Assembly (NCBI GenBank): GCA_002389385.1
Contig: DGOK01000129.1
Span: 1-43,078, forward strand
Direction of reading: 5' to 3'
From: Rhodospirillaceae bacterium UBA4468
GTDB taxonomy: Bacteria; Pseudomonadota; Alphaproteobacteria; Rhodospirillales; Casp-alpha2
DNA length: 43,078 nt
The notes below the pieces were generated by a model. The model worked only from the letters and a program-made list of their open reading frames with translations. It searched no databases and was not told the DNA's origin. The translations under genes were made by a program, and so were the position numbers. Positions 25,003 to 32,012 of this stretch are shown in pieces (the first letter of the stretch is position 1; every line of letters begins with the position of its first letter).

Positions 25003-25644
25003 ATGGATTCAATTTCACTATATCTTCCGAGCATTCTTATCGCGTATTCAGTGTTTCTCGTCGGCATGGCCAGCCCTGGTCCGAATATTTTGGCCGTGAT
25101 TGGAACTGCGATGAATGATGGGTGGAAAGCTGGTGTTGCCCTCGCCCTTGGCATTGGAACGGGCTCGTTCTTTTAGGCGTTACTCACAGTCGCAGGTCTT
25201 TCAGCTGTTCTCGCAGCATATGCCTGGGCGCTGACTGCGATCAAAATCGCCAGTGGGTTTTATTTGCTTTGGTTGGCCTACAAGGCATTCAAGTCTGCCG
25301 CTGCAAAACACGACATAGAAGCCCATGCAATTTCAGTTAAAGATTCAAAGCCACAGACATACTTTCTTCGTGGACTTGCCATTCAGATGACCAATCCAAA
25401 GACAGCCTTAAGCTGGATCGCCATTATCTCATTGGGTTTACAAGAAGGCGCGCCATTATGGGTCGGCACGGCGATTGTCATTGGAACGTTTATCCTATCT
25501 CTCACTTTGCATTCCGTTTATGCGTTAGCGTTTTCAACACCAACGATGGTAAGGGTTTACGGTCGGGCACGACGTAAAATCCAGGCAACGCTTGGTGTCT
25601 TTTTTACATTCGCAGGATTGAAACTTCTGACCAGCCGCACCTAA
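25003..25644 (+). pseudogene. LysE/RhtB-family amino acid exporter interrupted by an in-frame TAG
   Basis: From ATG 25003 a LysE-type exporter can be read for 213 codons with one interruption: codon 58 is TAG (25174-25176). The part before it holds the family hallmark ASPGPNILAVIGTAM (23-37) and the GVALALGIGTG helix; the part after it continues in the same frame (ALLTVAGLSAVLAA ...) through MTNPKTALSW to the normal C-terminus. Many LysE proteins have Trp at this place, and TGG to TAG is one transition, so a single nonsense change is the simplest cause. No frameshift is needed. The remainder looks unspoiled, so the change is recent, suppressed, or a sequencing error. Confidence 0.8.
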
Positions 25645-25682
25645 TAAAGTAAAGGCATAGGCGGGGGATCGACGTCGCCCTT

Positions 25683-25688
25683 TATAAT
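25683..25688 (+). promoter_or_regulatory. Possible -10 element for mmgE/prpD-like gene
   Basis: A perfect TATAAT is present 41 bases before ATG 25730 and outside any gene. No good -35 hexamer stands 16-18 bases upstream (GC-rich instead), so this is only a candidate promoter. Confidence 0.3.
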
Positions 25689-25729
25689 GCATTAGACTAA
25701 TCCCTCGGATAGCCTCGGAGGACATTGCG

Positions 25730-27121
25730 ATGGATGGTGTTTTAAATAAAGACGAGACCGTTGTGCTAGAAAGCCTCGCAGATCATATTCTTGGATTTGA
25801 TCCAGCATCGATATCTGACGCTGCGCTTCATACCGCCAAGGCTGGCATCATCGATACAATTGGCGTCACGCTGGCAGGACTTCCAGAAGCCTGCACTCAA
25901 ATTTTATTAGATACGCAGGGCATTGCTGATGGTCCTGGGCCTTGTTTAATCCTTGGCACCAACCAGCGAACAAGCGCGCTTGATGCGACCTTGGTCAACG
26001 GCACGGCATCACATGCTTTGGACTTTGATGATTTTAGTGATGTGCTGGGCGGCCACCAATCAGTCCCGCTAGTGCCTGTCTTATTTGCACTGGGCGAAGA
26101 ACACGGATTATCCGGTGCGGACATTATCAATGCTTATGTCGTCGGGTTTGAGGTCGAGCATCGCTTTGCTATGGCTGTGCATCCCCATCATTACGACAAG
26201 GGCTGGCACCCAACGGCGACACTTGGCATATTTGGCACTGTCGCAGCAGCGGCACGTGCCTTAAAGCTCGACCGTGAAAAAACGTCATTAGCGCTCGCCA
26301 TCGCTGCCTCCATGGCATCTGGCATTAAAGCCAACTTTGGGACCATGACGAAACCTTTGCATGTCGGGCATTCTGGTCGTGCGGGTTTGATGGCTGTTTT
26401 ACTCGCTGAACGTGGCTTCGAAGCGAACCCAAGCGCGATGGAGCATCATCAGGGCTTTTTCAATGTATTCAACGGGGCAGGTAATTTTAACCCAACACCT
26501 CTGACCGATGCGTGGACAGGTGCGCTTGCCATTGAGTTACCCACCATCGGCATCAAGCAATTCCCCTGTTGCGGCAGTACCCATCAAGCCATTGCTGCGA
26601 TGCTCAATCTTGTACAAGGAAACAACTTAAAGTCTGAAGATGTAAAAGCGATCGAGATCACCACGCACCCAAGACGCTTAAGACATACAAACACACCGCA
26701 TCCAACAAGTGTGCTGCAGGCAAAATTCAGTGTTCAGTACGCCGTGGCGCGTGCCCTTCTGGATGGGGCTGTTCGCCTCAAAGATTTTGAGGATGGTGCA
26801 TATGCTCATCCCGATATCCAAAAACTCCTCGCCATTACAACCGCGGCGCCATTTGGCGAGGCCAATGCACCAGATGGGGAAATCTGGGATGCTGAGATCG
26901 CTGTCATACTTAACAACGACAAGCGCCTGGTGAACCGCGTGAATAATATGGTCGGCCGCAGCGGCGACAATGCCATGAGCGTTTCTGAGCTGCGCGATAA
27001 ATTCTCAGATTGCGCGGGGCGCATTCTAACAGTCGACCAGTGCGATCAAGCATTTCATCAGATGTCCAATTTGGACTCATTGCCGCGACTCGGCGATTTG
27101 ACGGCGAATCTTAGTACTTAG
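25730..27121 (+). CDS. MmgE/PrpD-family protein (2-methylcitrate dehydratase-like)
   Basis: A 463-residue protein of the MmgE/PrpD/IDS-epimerase family, whose members dehydrate 2-methylcitrate, decarboxylate cis-aconitate (CAD) or act on other carboxylic acids. Family segments seen are DTIGVTLAG near 45-53, NGTASHALDFDD (about 88-99), the GWHPTATLGIFGTVAAAA stretch (about 160-177), LHVGHSGRAGLMAVLLAERGF and KQFPCCGSTHQAI. No prpB/prpC neighbours are visible, so methylcitrate cycle function is not implied. GGAGG stands about 8 bases before ATG 25730. It follows the broken lysE gene and is on the same strand as the catabolic operon, to which it may belong functionally. Confidence 0.85.
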   Translation: MDGVLNKDETVVLESLADHILGFDPASISDAALHTAKAGIIDTIGVTLAGLPEACTQILLDTQGIADGPGPCLILGTNQRTSALDATLVNGTASHALDFDDFSDVLGGHQSVPLVPVLFALGEEHGLSGADIINAYVVGFEVEHRFAMAVHPHHYDKGWHPTATLGIFGTVAAAARALKLDREKTSLALAIAASMASGIKANFGTMTKPLHVGHSGRAGLMAVLLAERGFEANPSAMEHHQGFFNVFNGAGNFNPTPLTDAWTGALAIELPTIGIKQFPCCGSTHQAIAAMLNLVQGNNLKSEDVKAIEITTHPRRLRHTNTPHPTSVLQAKFSVQYAVARALLDGAVRLKDFEDGAYAHPDIQKLLAITTAAPFGEANAPDGEIWDAEIAVILNNDKRLVNRVNNMVGRSGDNAMSVSELRDKFSDCAGRILTVDQCDQAFHQMSNLDSLPRLGDLTANLST

Positions 27122-27281
27122 TGTCAGTTTGAATGCTTATGTATTCCTTCACAGCAAGCCATTGACTTCATCAGAAATAACGCTAAGTATTCCTCATACG
27201 TATTACATTTGTTTCGAGTTGATTATTAACCGGGCTACCGGAAGCTTAGTCTCTTTAACAATGTGAGCGTTTACGGCACGG

Positions 27282-27298
27282 TTCCACACGGTGTGGAA
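27282..27298 (+). promoter_or_regulatory. Palindrome in the leader of the cold shock gene
   Basis: TTCCACAC (27282-27289), one base, then GTGTGGAA (27291-27298) is a near-perfect palindrome in the region before the csp start codon. As RNA it can form a short hairpin about 33 bases upstream of ATG 27332. Long structured leaders that rearrange in the cold are known for cspA; it could equally be a DNA operator. Confidence 0.45.
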
Positions 27299-27331
27299 AG
27301 TGTCTCAATGATCTTGTTAGAGGTATATGTT

Positions 27332-27541
27332 ATGGCTACTGGTACAGTAAAATGGTTCAACCCAACTAAGGGTTTTGGTTTCATCGAGCCAGAAGATGGC
27401 GGCAACGACGCGTTTGTCCACATCTCTGCAGTTGAGCGTGCTGGTCTCAGCACTCTTCGTGAAGGCCAGAAAATTTCTTATGAACTTGAGCCTGGTAAAA
27501 ACGGTAAGTCTTCCGCTGAGAACCTCGCGGTTCAAGACTAA
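27332..27541 (+). CDS. Cold shock protein (CspA family)
   Basis: A 69-residue cold shock domain protein that binds single-stranded RNA/DNA and melts RNA structure. RNP1 is KGFGFIEP (about 13-20) and RNP2 is DAFVHIS (about 26-32), both intact; the start MATGTVKWFNPTKG is typical. ATG 27332 is chosen, with AGAGG about 8 bases upstream; a GTG 23 codons earlier would add a leader peptide not found in the family. It stands alone, with a palindrome in its leader and a hairpin after it. Confidence 0.95.
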   Translation: MATGTVKWFNPTKGFGFIEPEDGGNDAFVHISAVERAGLSTLREGQKISYELEPGKNGKSSAENLAVQD

Positions 27542-27553
27542 TTGTTTCGGTTT

Positions 27554-27579
27554 CCGCTCTGGGCTTAGGCTCAGAGCGG
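27554..27579 (+). terminator. Terminator-like hairpin after csp
   Basis: CCGCTCTG (27554-27561) pairs perfectly with CAGAGCGG (27572-27579) across a 10-base loop, 12 bases after the csp stop codon. Only TTT follows directly, so termination may be partial, or the hairpin may mainly stabilise the short message. Confidence 0.6.
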
Positions 27580-27681
27580 TTTCCACTCTACTCTGTCTCG
27601 CCATTTCTTGCGCTTGAGACCCTTTTCTAAGTTCTTTAATTCAAATTTTTTCTAAATACGAATTGCCGATTTGTTTACAGC

Positions 27682-27698
27682 TTGGCACAATTAATGCT
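27682..27698 (+). promoter_or_regulatory. Sigma-54 (RpoN) promoter for the FAD oxidoreductase
   Basis: TTGGCACAATTAATGCT matches the -24/-12 consensus YTGGCACGNNNNTTGCW: the GG and GC pairs are exactly 10 bases apart, TGGCAC is complete and the -12 part reads ATGCT. Transcription would start near 27709, 32 bases before ATG 27741. An A/T-rich tract (about 27640-27670) lies just upstream, where such promoters often need DNA bending; I found no clear NtrC box. Confidence 0.68.
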
Positions 27699-27740
27699 GC
27701 GTGATGCCCTATCCTCAGTTTATCCGAACAGGAATATTCC

Positions 27741-29021
27741 ATGAATACCTTTAAAGAGACCCCCTATTGGTGGGAAGAAGCCGAACCACAAGCGGCGGAT
27801 AACGGTTCTCCACCCGAAAAGGCAGATATTGTCGTTGTGGGGGGTGGGTTTGCAGGCATGGGCGCCGCTATTCCTTTGGCGCGTGCGGGACGCGACGTAG
27901 TTGTTCTTGAACGGGACCGGCCCGGTGATGGTGCATCCAGCAGAAACGGAGGTATTACCAGTGGTAACCTTCGCGTCTCTTTCTCAAAGCTTGTTGCTAA
28001 ATTTGGCATGGAGAAAGCCAAAGCTTTCTACGCTGAAGGCAATGAAGCACGAGATGATCTCAAAGCCTTCATTGAAAATGAAAAAGTCGATTGCGATTAT
28101 GAGCTCGTTGGTCGCTTTACCGGTGCCATGAATGCTGAATCCCTGGAAAACATGAAGCGGGAAATTGACCTGTTGAACCGGCAAGTTGGCATTGATGCCA
28201 AAATCATCGAGCGCTCAGAGCAGTCAGATGAAATTGGCACGGAACTTTATCATGGCGGCGTCTCTCGAAGTGACATCGGCGGCGTTCATCCAGGCAAGAT
28301 GCACCGCGGCATGCGAAAAGTTGCCGAGAAATCCGGCGTTAAAATTTTTGGTGGAACAGGCGTCACGGATATCTCTCGTGTCGGCGGACAATTTAAAGTC
28401 ACGACGCCAAAAGGTGTGATCATGGCTTCGCATGTCATCGTTGCAACAAACGGATATACAGATGCCGGGTTGCCATGGCTGCGGCGCCGACTGGTCCCAG
28501 TCATTTCAGAAATGATTGCGACACAACCCCTGAGCGCGAACTTGATGAAAACATTGATGCCAAAGCGTCAAATGCACGGCGAAGCACGCGAGGTGGGTCA
28601 CTACTATCGCCCGTCACCCGATGGGACACGTATTCTTCTAGGTGGCAGAAGATTGAGCAGTGACAGTGCTGTTGCTCGGGAAAGACTGCGTCAGGGCTTG
28701 GTCGATATTTTCCCTGAACTTTCTGAAACACAGCTATCGCATCATTGGTTTGGGTTTGTTGCCTTCCCAATGGATCAACTTCCAAAACTAACAATCCATG
28801 ACGGTGTCGTGTATGCCACGGGATTTTGTGGATCCGGTGTCGTCTGGGCGCGTTGGATGGGTCAAAAAGCAGCAATGGTTGTGCTTGGGAGTGAAGACGG
28901 GGCATCTGCATTTGATGGCCCAGCATTTCGCGCCATCCCGTTCTATAATGGTAAACCTTGGTTCTTACCGGTCATGATGGGCTGGTACAAACTCAAGGAT
29001 CAGATGTCTCGCCGAAAATAA
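27741..29021 (+). CDS. FAD-dependent amine/amino-acid oxidoreductase (DAO family, PuuB-like)
   Basis: A 426-residue flavoprotein of the D-amino acid oxidase/glycine oxidase superfamily, oxidising the C-N bond of an amine such as a secondary amino acid or glutamylated polyamine. The dinucleotide motif GGGFAG is at 34-39 with Glu57 (VVLERD) contacting FAD ribose. GASSRNGGITSGN (64-76) matches the segment near the flavin in PuuB-type proteins, and the C-terminal YATGFCGSGVVWARWMGQKAA resembles the second FAD site. The N-terminal TPYWWEEA is also common in that subgroup. It has its own sigma-54 promoter, which fits use of an amine as nitrogen source. Exact substrate unknown. Confidence 0.83.
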   Translation: MNTFKETPYWWEEAEPQAADNGSPPEKADIVVVGGGFAGMGAAIPLARAGRDVVVLERDRPGDGASSRNGGITSGNLRVSFSKLVAKFGMEKAKAFYAEGNEARDDLKAFIENEKVDCDYELVGRFTGAMNAESLENMKREIDLLNRQVGIDAKIIERSEQSDEIGTELYHGGVSRSDIGGVHPGKMHRGMRKVAEKSGVKIFGGTGVTDISRVGGQFKVTTPKGVIMASHVIVATNGYTDAGLPWLRRRLVPVISEMIATQPLSANLMKTLMPKRQMHGEAREVGHYYRPSPDGTRILLGGRRLSSDSAVARERLRQGLVDIFPELSETQLSHHWFGFVAFPMDQLPKLTIHDGVVYATGFCGSGVVWARWMGQKAAMVVLGSEDGASAFDGPAFRAIPFYNGKPWFLPVMMGWYKLKDQMSRRK

Positions 29022-29036
29022 ACGGTCCGCATACAC

Positions 29037-29567
29037 TTATTTGATAGGTTTATTTTTAACGGACAAAGCGTCGTTCAAGACAGCAATCGCACGCTCAAAA
29101 GCTTGCCGGCATGCTGCGATGTCGCCGATATCGACTCCTTGATCCAACTCTTCTATCCAGCAATCAAGCATCGCCTGTGCACGCGCACTTACGACGGGCA
29201 TATGGAGGTATGATTGCTGGGTAAAATGTTTCTGGAGTGCTTTTTGACCAACGTTAAGATCAACCAACTTTGCATCAACAGAAAGGCTGTCAGGAACGGA
29301 TGGTATTGCGACGTTTTCGCCTGCTGCCGCTAATCTGGCTTTTCGATCAAACAACTCAGCTGACGTGACATTTCCTTCTTCAATTTCACGTAACGCAAGT
29401 TCGGCATACTGAACATAAAGTGCACGTTGGAATGGTTGATCTGGTTTTTCGAGATTACGTGTCTCAACCGCATTCACGCTCATACACCCATTTAAGTAAA
29501 CAACACTGATCAGGCCTAGTATTGCGCGGCAAACCCAACTCATATCTAAGCAATTAATAAATGACAT
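29037..29567 (-). CDS. Hypothetical lipoprotein
   Basis: A 176-residue protein. From Met9 it has a signal-peptide-like start (SWVCRAILGLISVVYLNGC) with a possible lipobox LNGC, where the Asn is not typical, at Cys28; so it may be a membrane-anchored periplasmic lipoprotein. The rest is helical, with YVQYAELALREIEEGNVTSAELFDRKARLAAAGENV, a pattern seen at the N-terminus of some alphaproteobacterial OmpA-family lipoproteins, but no OmpA domain follows. Met1 or Met9 could be the start. Convergent with the FAD oxidoreductase gene, with only 15 bases between. Function unknown. Confidence 0.6.
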   Translation of the reverse strand: MSFINCLDMSWVCRAILGLISVVYLNGCMSVNAVETRNLEKPDQPFQRALYVQYAELALREIEEGNVTSAELFDRKARLAAAGENVAIPSVPDSLSVDAKLVDLNVGQKALQKHFTQQSYLHMPVVSARAQAMLDCWIEELDQGVDIGDIAACRQAFERAIAVLNDALSVKNKPIK

Positions 29568-29627
29568 TAATTTTCGGCGGCAATCTTTAACAACAACACA
29601 GTACCAACGAGCGCGATTATTAGCGTT

Positions 29628-30062
29628 TTAGCCCGAAATCTCTGAGGTTACGGCAACTTTAACGTCTTCCGGTGGCACAACAGATTTACGCATCGCCATG
29701 TCATAGAACACGTTCACACTTTCAGCTGTCGCAATACAGGTATTATCCAAGAATACACCATACCCTGAAGTCAGAGACTTTGACCCAAGATTGATAAGGC
29801 GTGCACCCACATCCACCGTGCCTGGATAATGGAGTTCTTGTTTATAATCGATTACCACCCGGGCTAGAATAAAATCAAGGTCCGGGTGGTTAAACTGATT
29901 TAACAAGCCTTGAATAAGCATCGTCCGCGCCGCTTCAACAAATGCAGCAAACGCAACATTATTGACGTGCCCCATGCTGTCTTGATCAGAAAATCGTAAT
30001 GTCACCGGAGTGAAATGCTTGAACGTGGCTCTGGATGTGAGATCAAAGTCGCTTAGAGACAT
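29628..30062 (-). CDS. Hot-dog fold acyl-CoA thioesterase
   Basis: A 144-residue YbgC/FadM-type thioesterase. The signature RFSDQDSMGHVNNVAFAAFVEAARTM (about 23-48) holds the active-site Asp and HVNN segment, and ILARVVIDYKQELHYPGTVDV follows as in the family. It begins 4 bases after the CoA-transferase stop codon, so it is translated from the same message and probably acts on a thioester related to that enzyme. A second, distinct paralogue occurs at 21932. Confidence 0.83.
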   Translation of the reverse strand: MSLSDFDLTSRATFKHFTPVTLRFSDQDSMGHVNNVAFAAFVEAARTMLIQGLLNQFNHPDLDFILARVVIDYKQELHYPGTVDVGARLINLGSKSLTSGYGVFLDNTCIATAESVNVFYDMAMRKSVVPPEDVKVAVTSEISG

Positions 30063-30066
30063 GGGC

Positions 30067-31254
30067 TTAGATCACGACCTTATTACGGAATGCCGCAATG
30101 TCTTCATCGCTAAACCCGTATTCTTTGAGCACATCATCTGTGTGCTCGCCGCGTTCAGGTGTTGCCATGCCGGTCTTTGGCTCAAACCTTGAGAAGTTCA
30201 CTGCCTGCGCCAGGATATCCATTTTACCGAGCGTTTTACTCTCAACAGGGTGACGTAAATTCAAATGCTTTACTTGTGGGTCATCGAACACTTTATCGAT
30301 TGTGTTGATCGGGCCACACGGTACACCTGAGTCATTAAGCATCGTGATCAGTTCTTCAGAATTGTACTTAACCGTATGCTTTTCCAGTGCTGCATTTACA
30401 GCATCACGGTTTTTCGAGCGTAATTCACCGCTTGAGAAATCAGCATTATCAGCCAATTCTTTATCTTCAAGAACCTTGCAGATTCTATCCCACATCTGAT
30501 CACCTGCAGCAGCAATGTTGATATGTCCGTCAGCAGTTTTAAACACGCCCGTCGGAATTGACGTCGGGTGGTTGTTGCCAGCTTGCCCAGCAACCTCGCC
30601 TTTAACCAAGTAACGCGCAGCCTGGAAATCGAGCATTGAGACCATCGCCTGCAACAATGATGTCTGTACCCATTGTCCTTCACCTGAAGTTTCACGTTCC
30701 AATAATGCAATCATCACGCCCATCGCGCCGTACATTCCAGCCGTCAAATCAGCAATAGGGATACCAACACGAACCGGTCCTTGATCTGGCAGACCTGTGA
30801 TTGACATCAATCCACCCATACCCTGGGCAATTTGGTCGAAGCCAGGTCGACGCTCGTAAGGGCCATCTTGACCAAAACCAGAAATTGACAATAGGACGAT
30901 CTTTTTATTGACCTTCTTCAGGTCCTCATAAGAAATACCCAAACGGTTTTTCACATCAGGTCGAAAGTTTTCAATGACCACGTCAGCCGTTTCGACCATC
31001 TTCATAAAGATGTCCCGAGCTTCTGTTTCTTTAAGGTTCAGTGTAATTGATCGTTTGTTACGATGGATACTTTGGAAGTCTGGACCATTGCGAGCGCCCC
31101 CCATACCTTTGCCCGTATCAACGGCTTCAGGTGCTTCGATCTTAATGACATTGGCACCCCAATCAGCAAATTGACGGACAGCCGTCGGTCCTGAGCGAAC
31201 ACGTGTTAAATCGAGAACTGTAAATCGCGACAATGGTCCGTTGTATTCACTCAT
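30067..31254 (-). CDS. Class III CoA-transferase (CaiB/BaiF family)
   Basis: A 395-residue family III CoA-transferase moving CoA between carboxylic acids. Asp169 in IPIADLTAGMYG is the expected catalytic aspartate (the same number as in formyl-CoA transferase). Other family segments are LDLTRVRSGPTAVRQFADWGANVIKIE near the start, RNKRSITLNLK, ENFRPD and GFGQDGPYERRPGFDQIAQGMGG. ATG 31254 is chosen because MSEYNGPLSRF matches typical starts and AGGAAG lies upstream; an ATG 15 codons earlier lies inside the intergenic leader. It follows the TerB-like gene and is coupled to a thioesterase. Acid substrate unknown. Confidence 0.87.
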   Translation of the reverse strand: MSEYNGPLSRFTVLDLTRVRSGPTAVRQFADWGANVIKIEAPEAVDTGKGMGGARNGPDFQSIHRNKRSITLNLKETEARDIFMKMVETADVVIENFRPDVKNRLGISYEDLKKVNKKIVLLSISGFGQDGPYERRPGFDQIAQGMGGLMSITGLPDQGPVRVGIPIADLTAGMYGAMGVMIALLERETSGEGQWVQTSLLQAMVSMLDFQAARYLVKGEVAGQAGNNHPTSIPTGVFKTADGHINIAAAGDQMWDRICKVLEDKELADNADFSSGELRSKNRDAVNAALEKHTVKYNSEELITMLNDSGVPCGPINTIDKVFDDPQVKHLNLRHPVESKTLGKMDILAQAVNFSRFEPKTGMATPERGEHTDDVLKEYGFSDEDIAAFRNKVVI

Positions 31255-31273
31255 GATATAGATCTTCCTTGGA

Positions 31274-31738
31274 TTATTTATTGGTGGGTATTGGTGCAAT
31301 CATGTCGACAGCTGTCTTTGCATCGACATCTAGTAGATTAGATAATGTTTGAATTTCATCAAGCTCAGATTGACGGATTACACCATCAGCTTCACTAATG
31401 GCGTGGCATATGACAATAAGCAGAGCCGCCGCTTCCGGATCTCCATTTGCTGCCGCGACCACATTATTGCGGACATGCGTCAATCCATCAGGCTGCTTTC
31501 TCAGGTCATCAATATGACGAAGGTAAGCCTCAACACCCAGGTCGGGGTTATGATCTCGCAAAATATCAAGCACGCGCATAAGCCGTCCAACTTCGGCGCC
31601 TTCTTCTAAAGATGCATCCCCGTCCGCAAGCGCAACAAGCGCTGCTGCAGCCATTGCGCCATCAAGAAAGGCGCGACCACGATGACGCGCAAAAATGCGG
31701 CGTGTATGATCAGAAAATCGTTCGAGCAATCCACTCAC
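31274..31738 (-). CDS. TerB-like (tellurite resistance B/DUF533-type) helical protein
   Basis: A 154-residue all-helical protein with the duplicated acidic metal-binding pattern of the TerB/DjlA N-terminal family: AALVALADGDASLEEGAEVGRLM in the first half and VICHAISEADGVIRQSELDEIQTL in the second. It may bind divalent metal and act in stress or membrane processes, but function in alphaproteobacteria is not established. GTG 31738 (giving VSGLLERFSDHTRR) is preferred, with AAGGA about 10 bases upstream; an ATG at 31789 would add 17 residues of unlikely sequence. Same strand as the CoA-transferase, 19 bases before it. Confidence 0.68.
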   Translation of the reverse strand: MSGLLERFSDHTRRIFARHRGRAFLDGAMAAAALVALADGDASLEEGAEVGRLMRVLDILRDHNPDLGVEAYLRHIDDLRKQPDGLTHVRNNVVAAANGDPEAAALLIVICHAISEADGVIRQSELDEIQTLSNLLDVDAKTAVDMIAPIPTNK

Positions 31739-31855
31739 GAGACTAAATTCCTTATATCTAAGCCTCATACTACCACGGGCCGAAAACATTTATCCAGCAC
31801 GTGACACACGCGGGATAAATAAGAAAAACTTATGTCTCGTTATTAAAAATTGAAC

Positions 31856-31885
31856 AAAAAAAACACCGGACGCGTGAGCCCGGTG
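31856..31885 (-). terminator. Rho-independent terminator downstream of the histidine kinase
   Basis: On the minus strand CACCGG (plus-strand 31880-31885), a 10-base loop and CCGGTG (31864-31869) are followed by eight T. It lies 127 bases past the kinase stop codon and just before the TerB-like gene, separating the two units. The 31886-32012 stretch between holds nothing else I recognise. Confidence 0.8.
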
Positions 31886-32012
31886 AAGGAGAAGTTTGTG
31901 AATATCATCTTAACCATAGTTTCGAGGGGTCAGCCTTGCAGTGATGCAAGTCACAGAAACTACAAATCTTCATAAAAGGCATATGAATCAGAGAGTTAAA
32001 GTCAAAATTACT

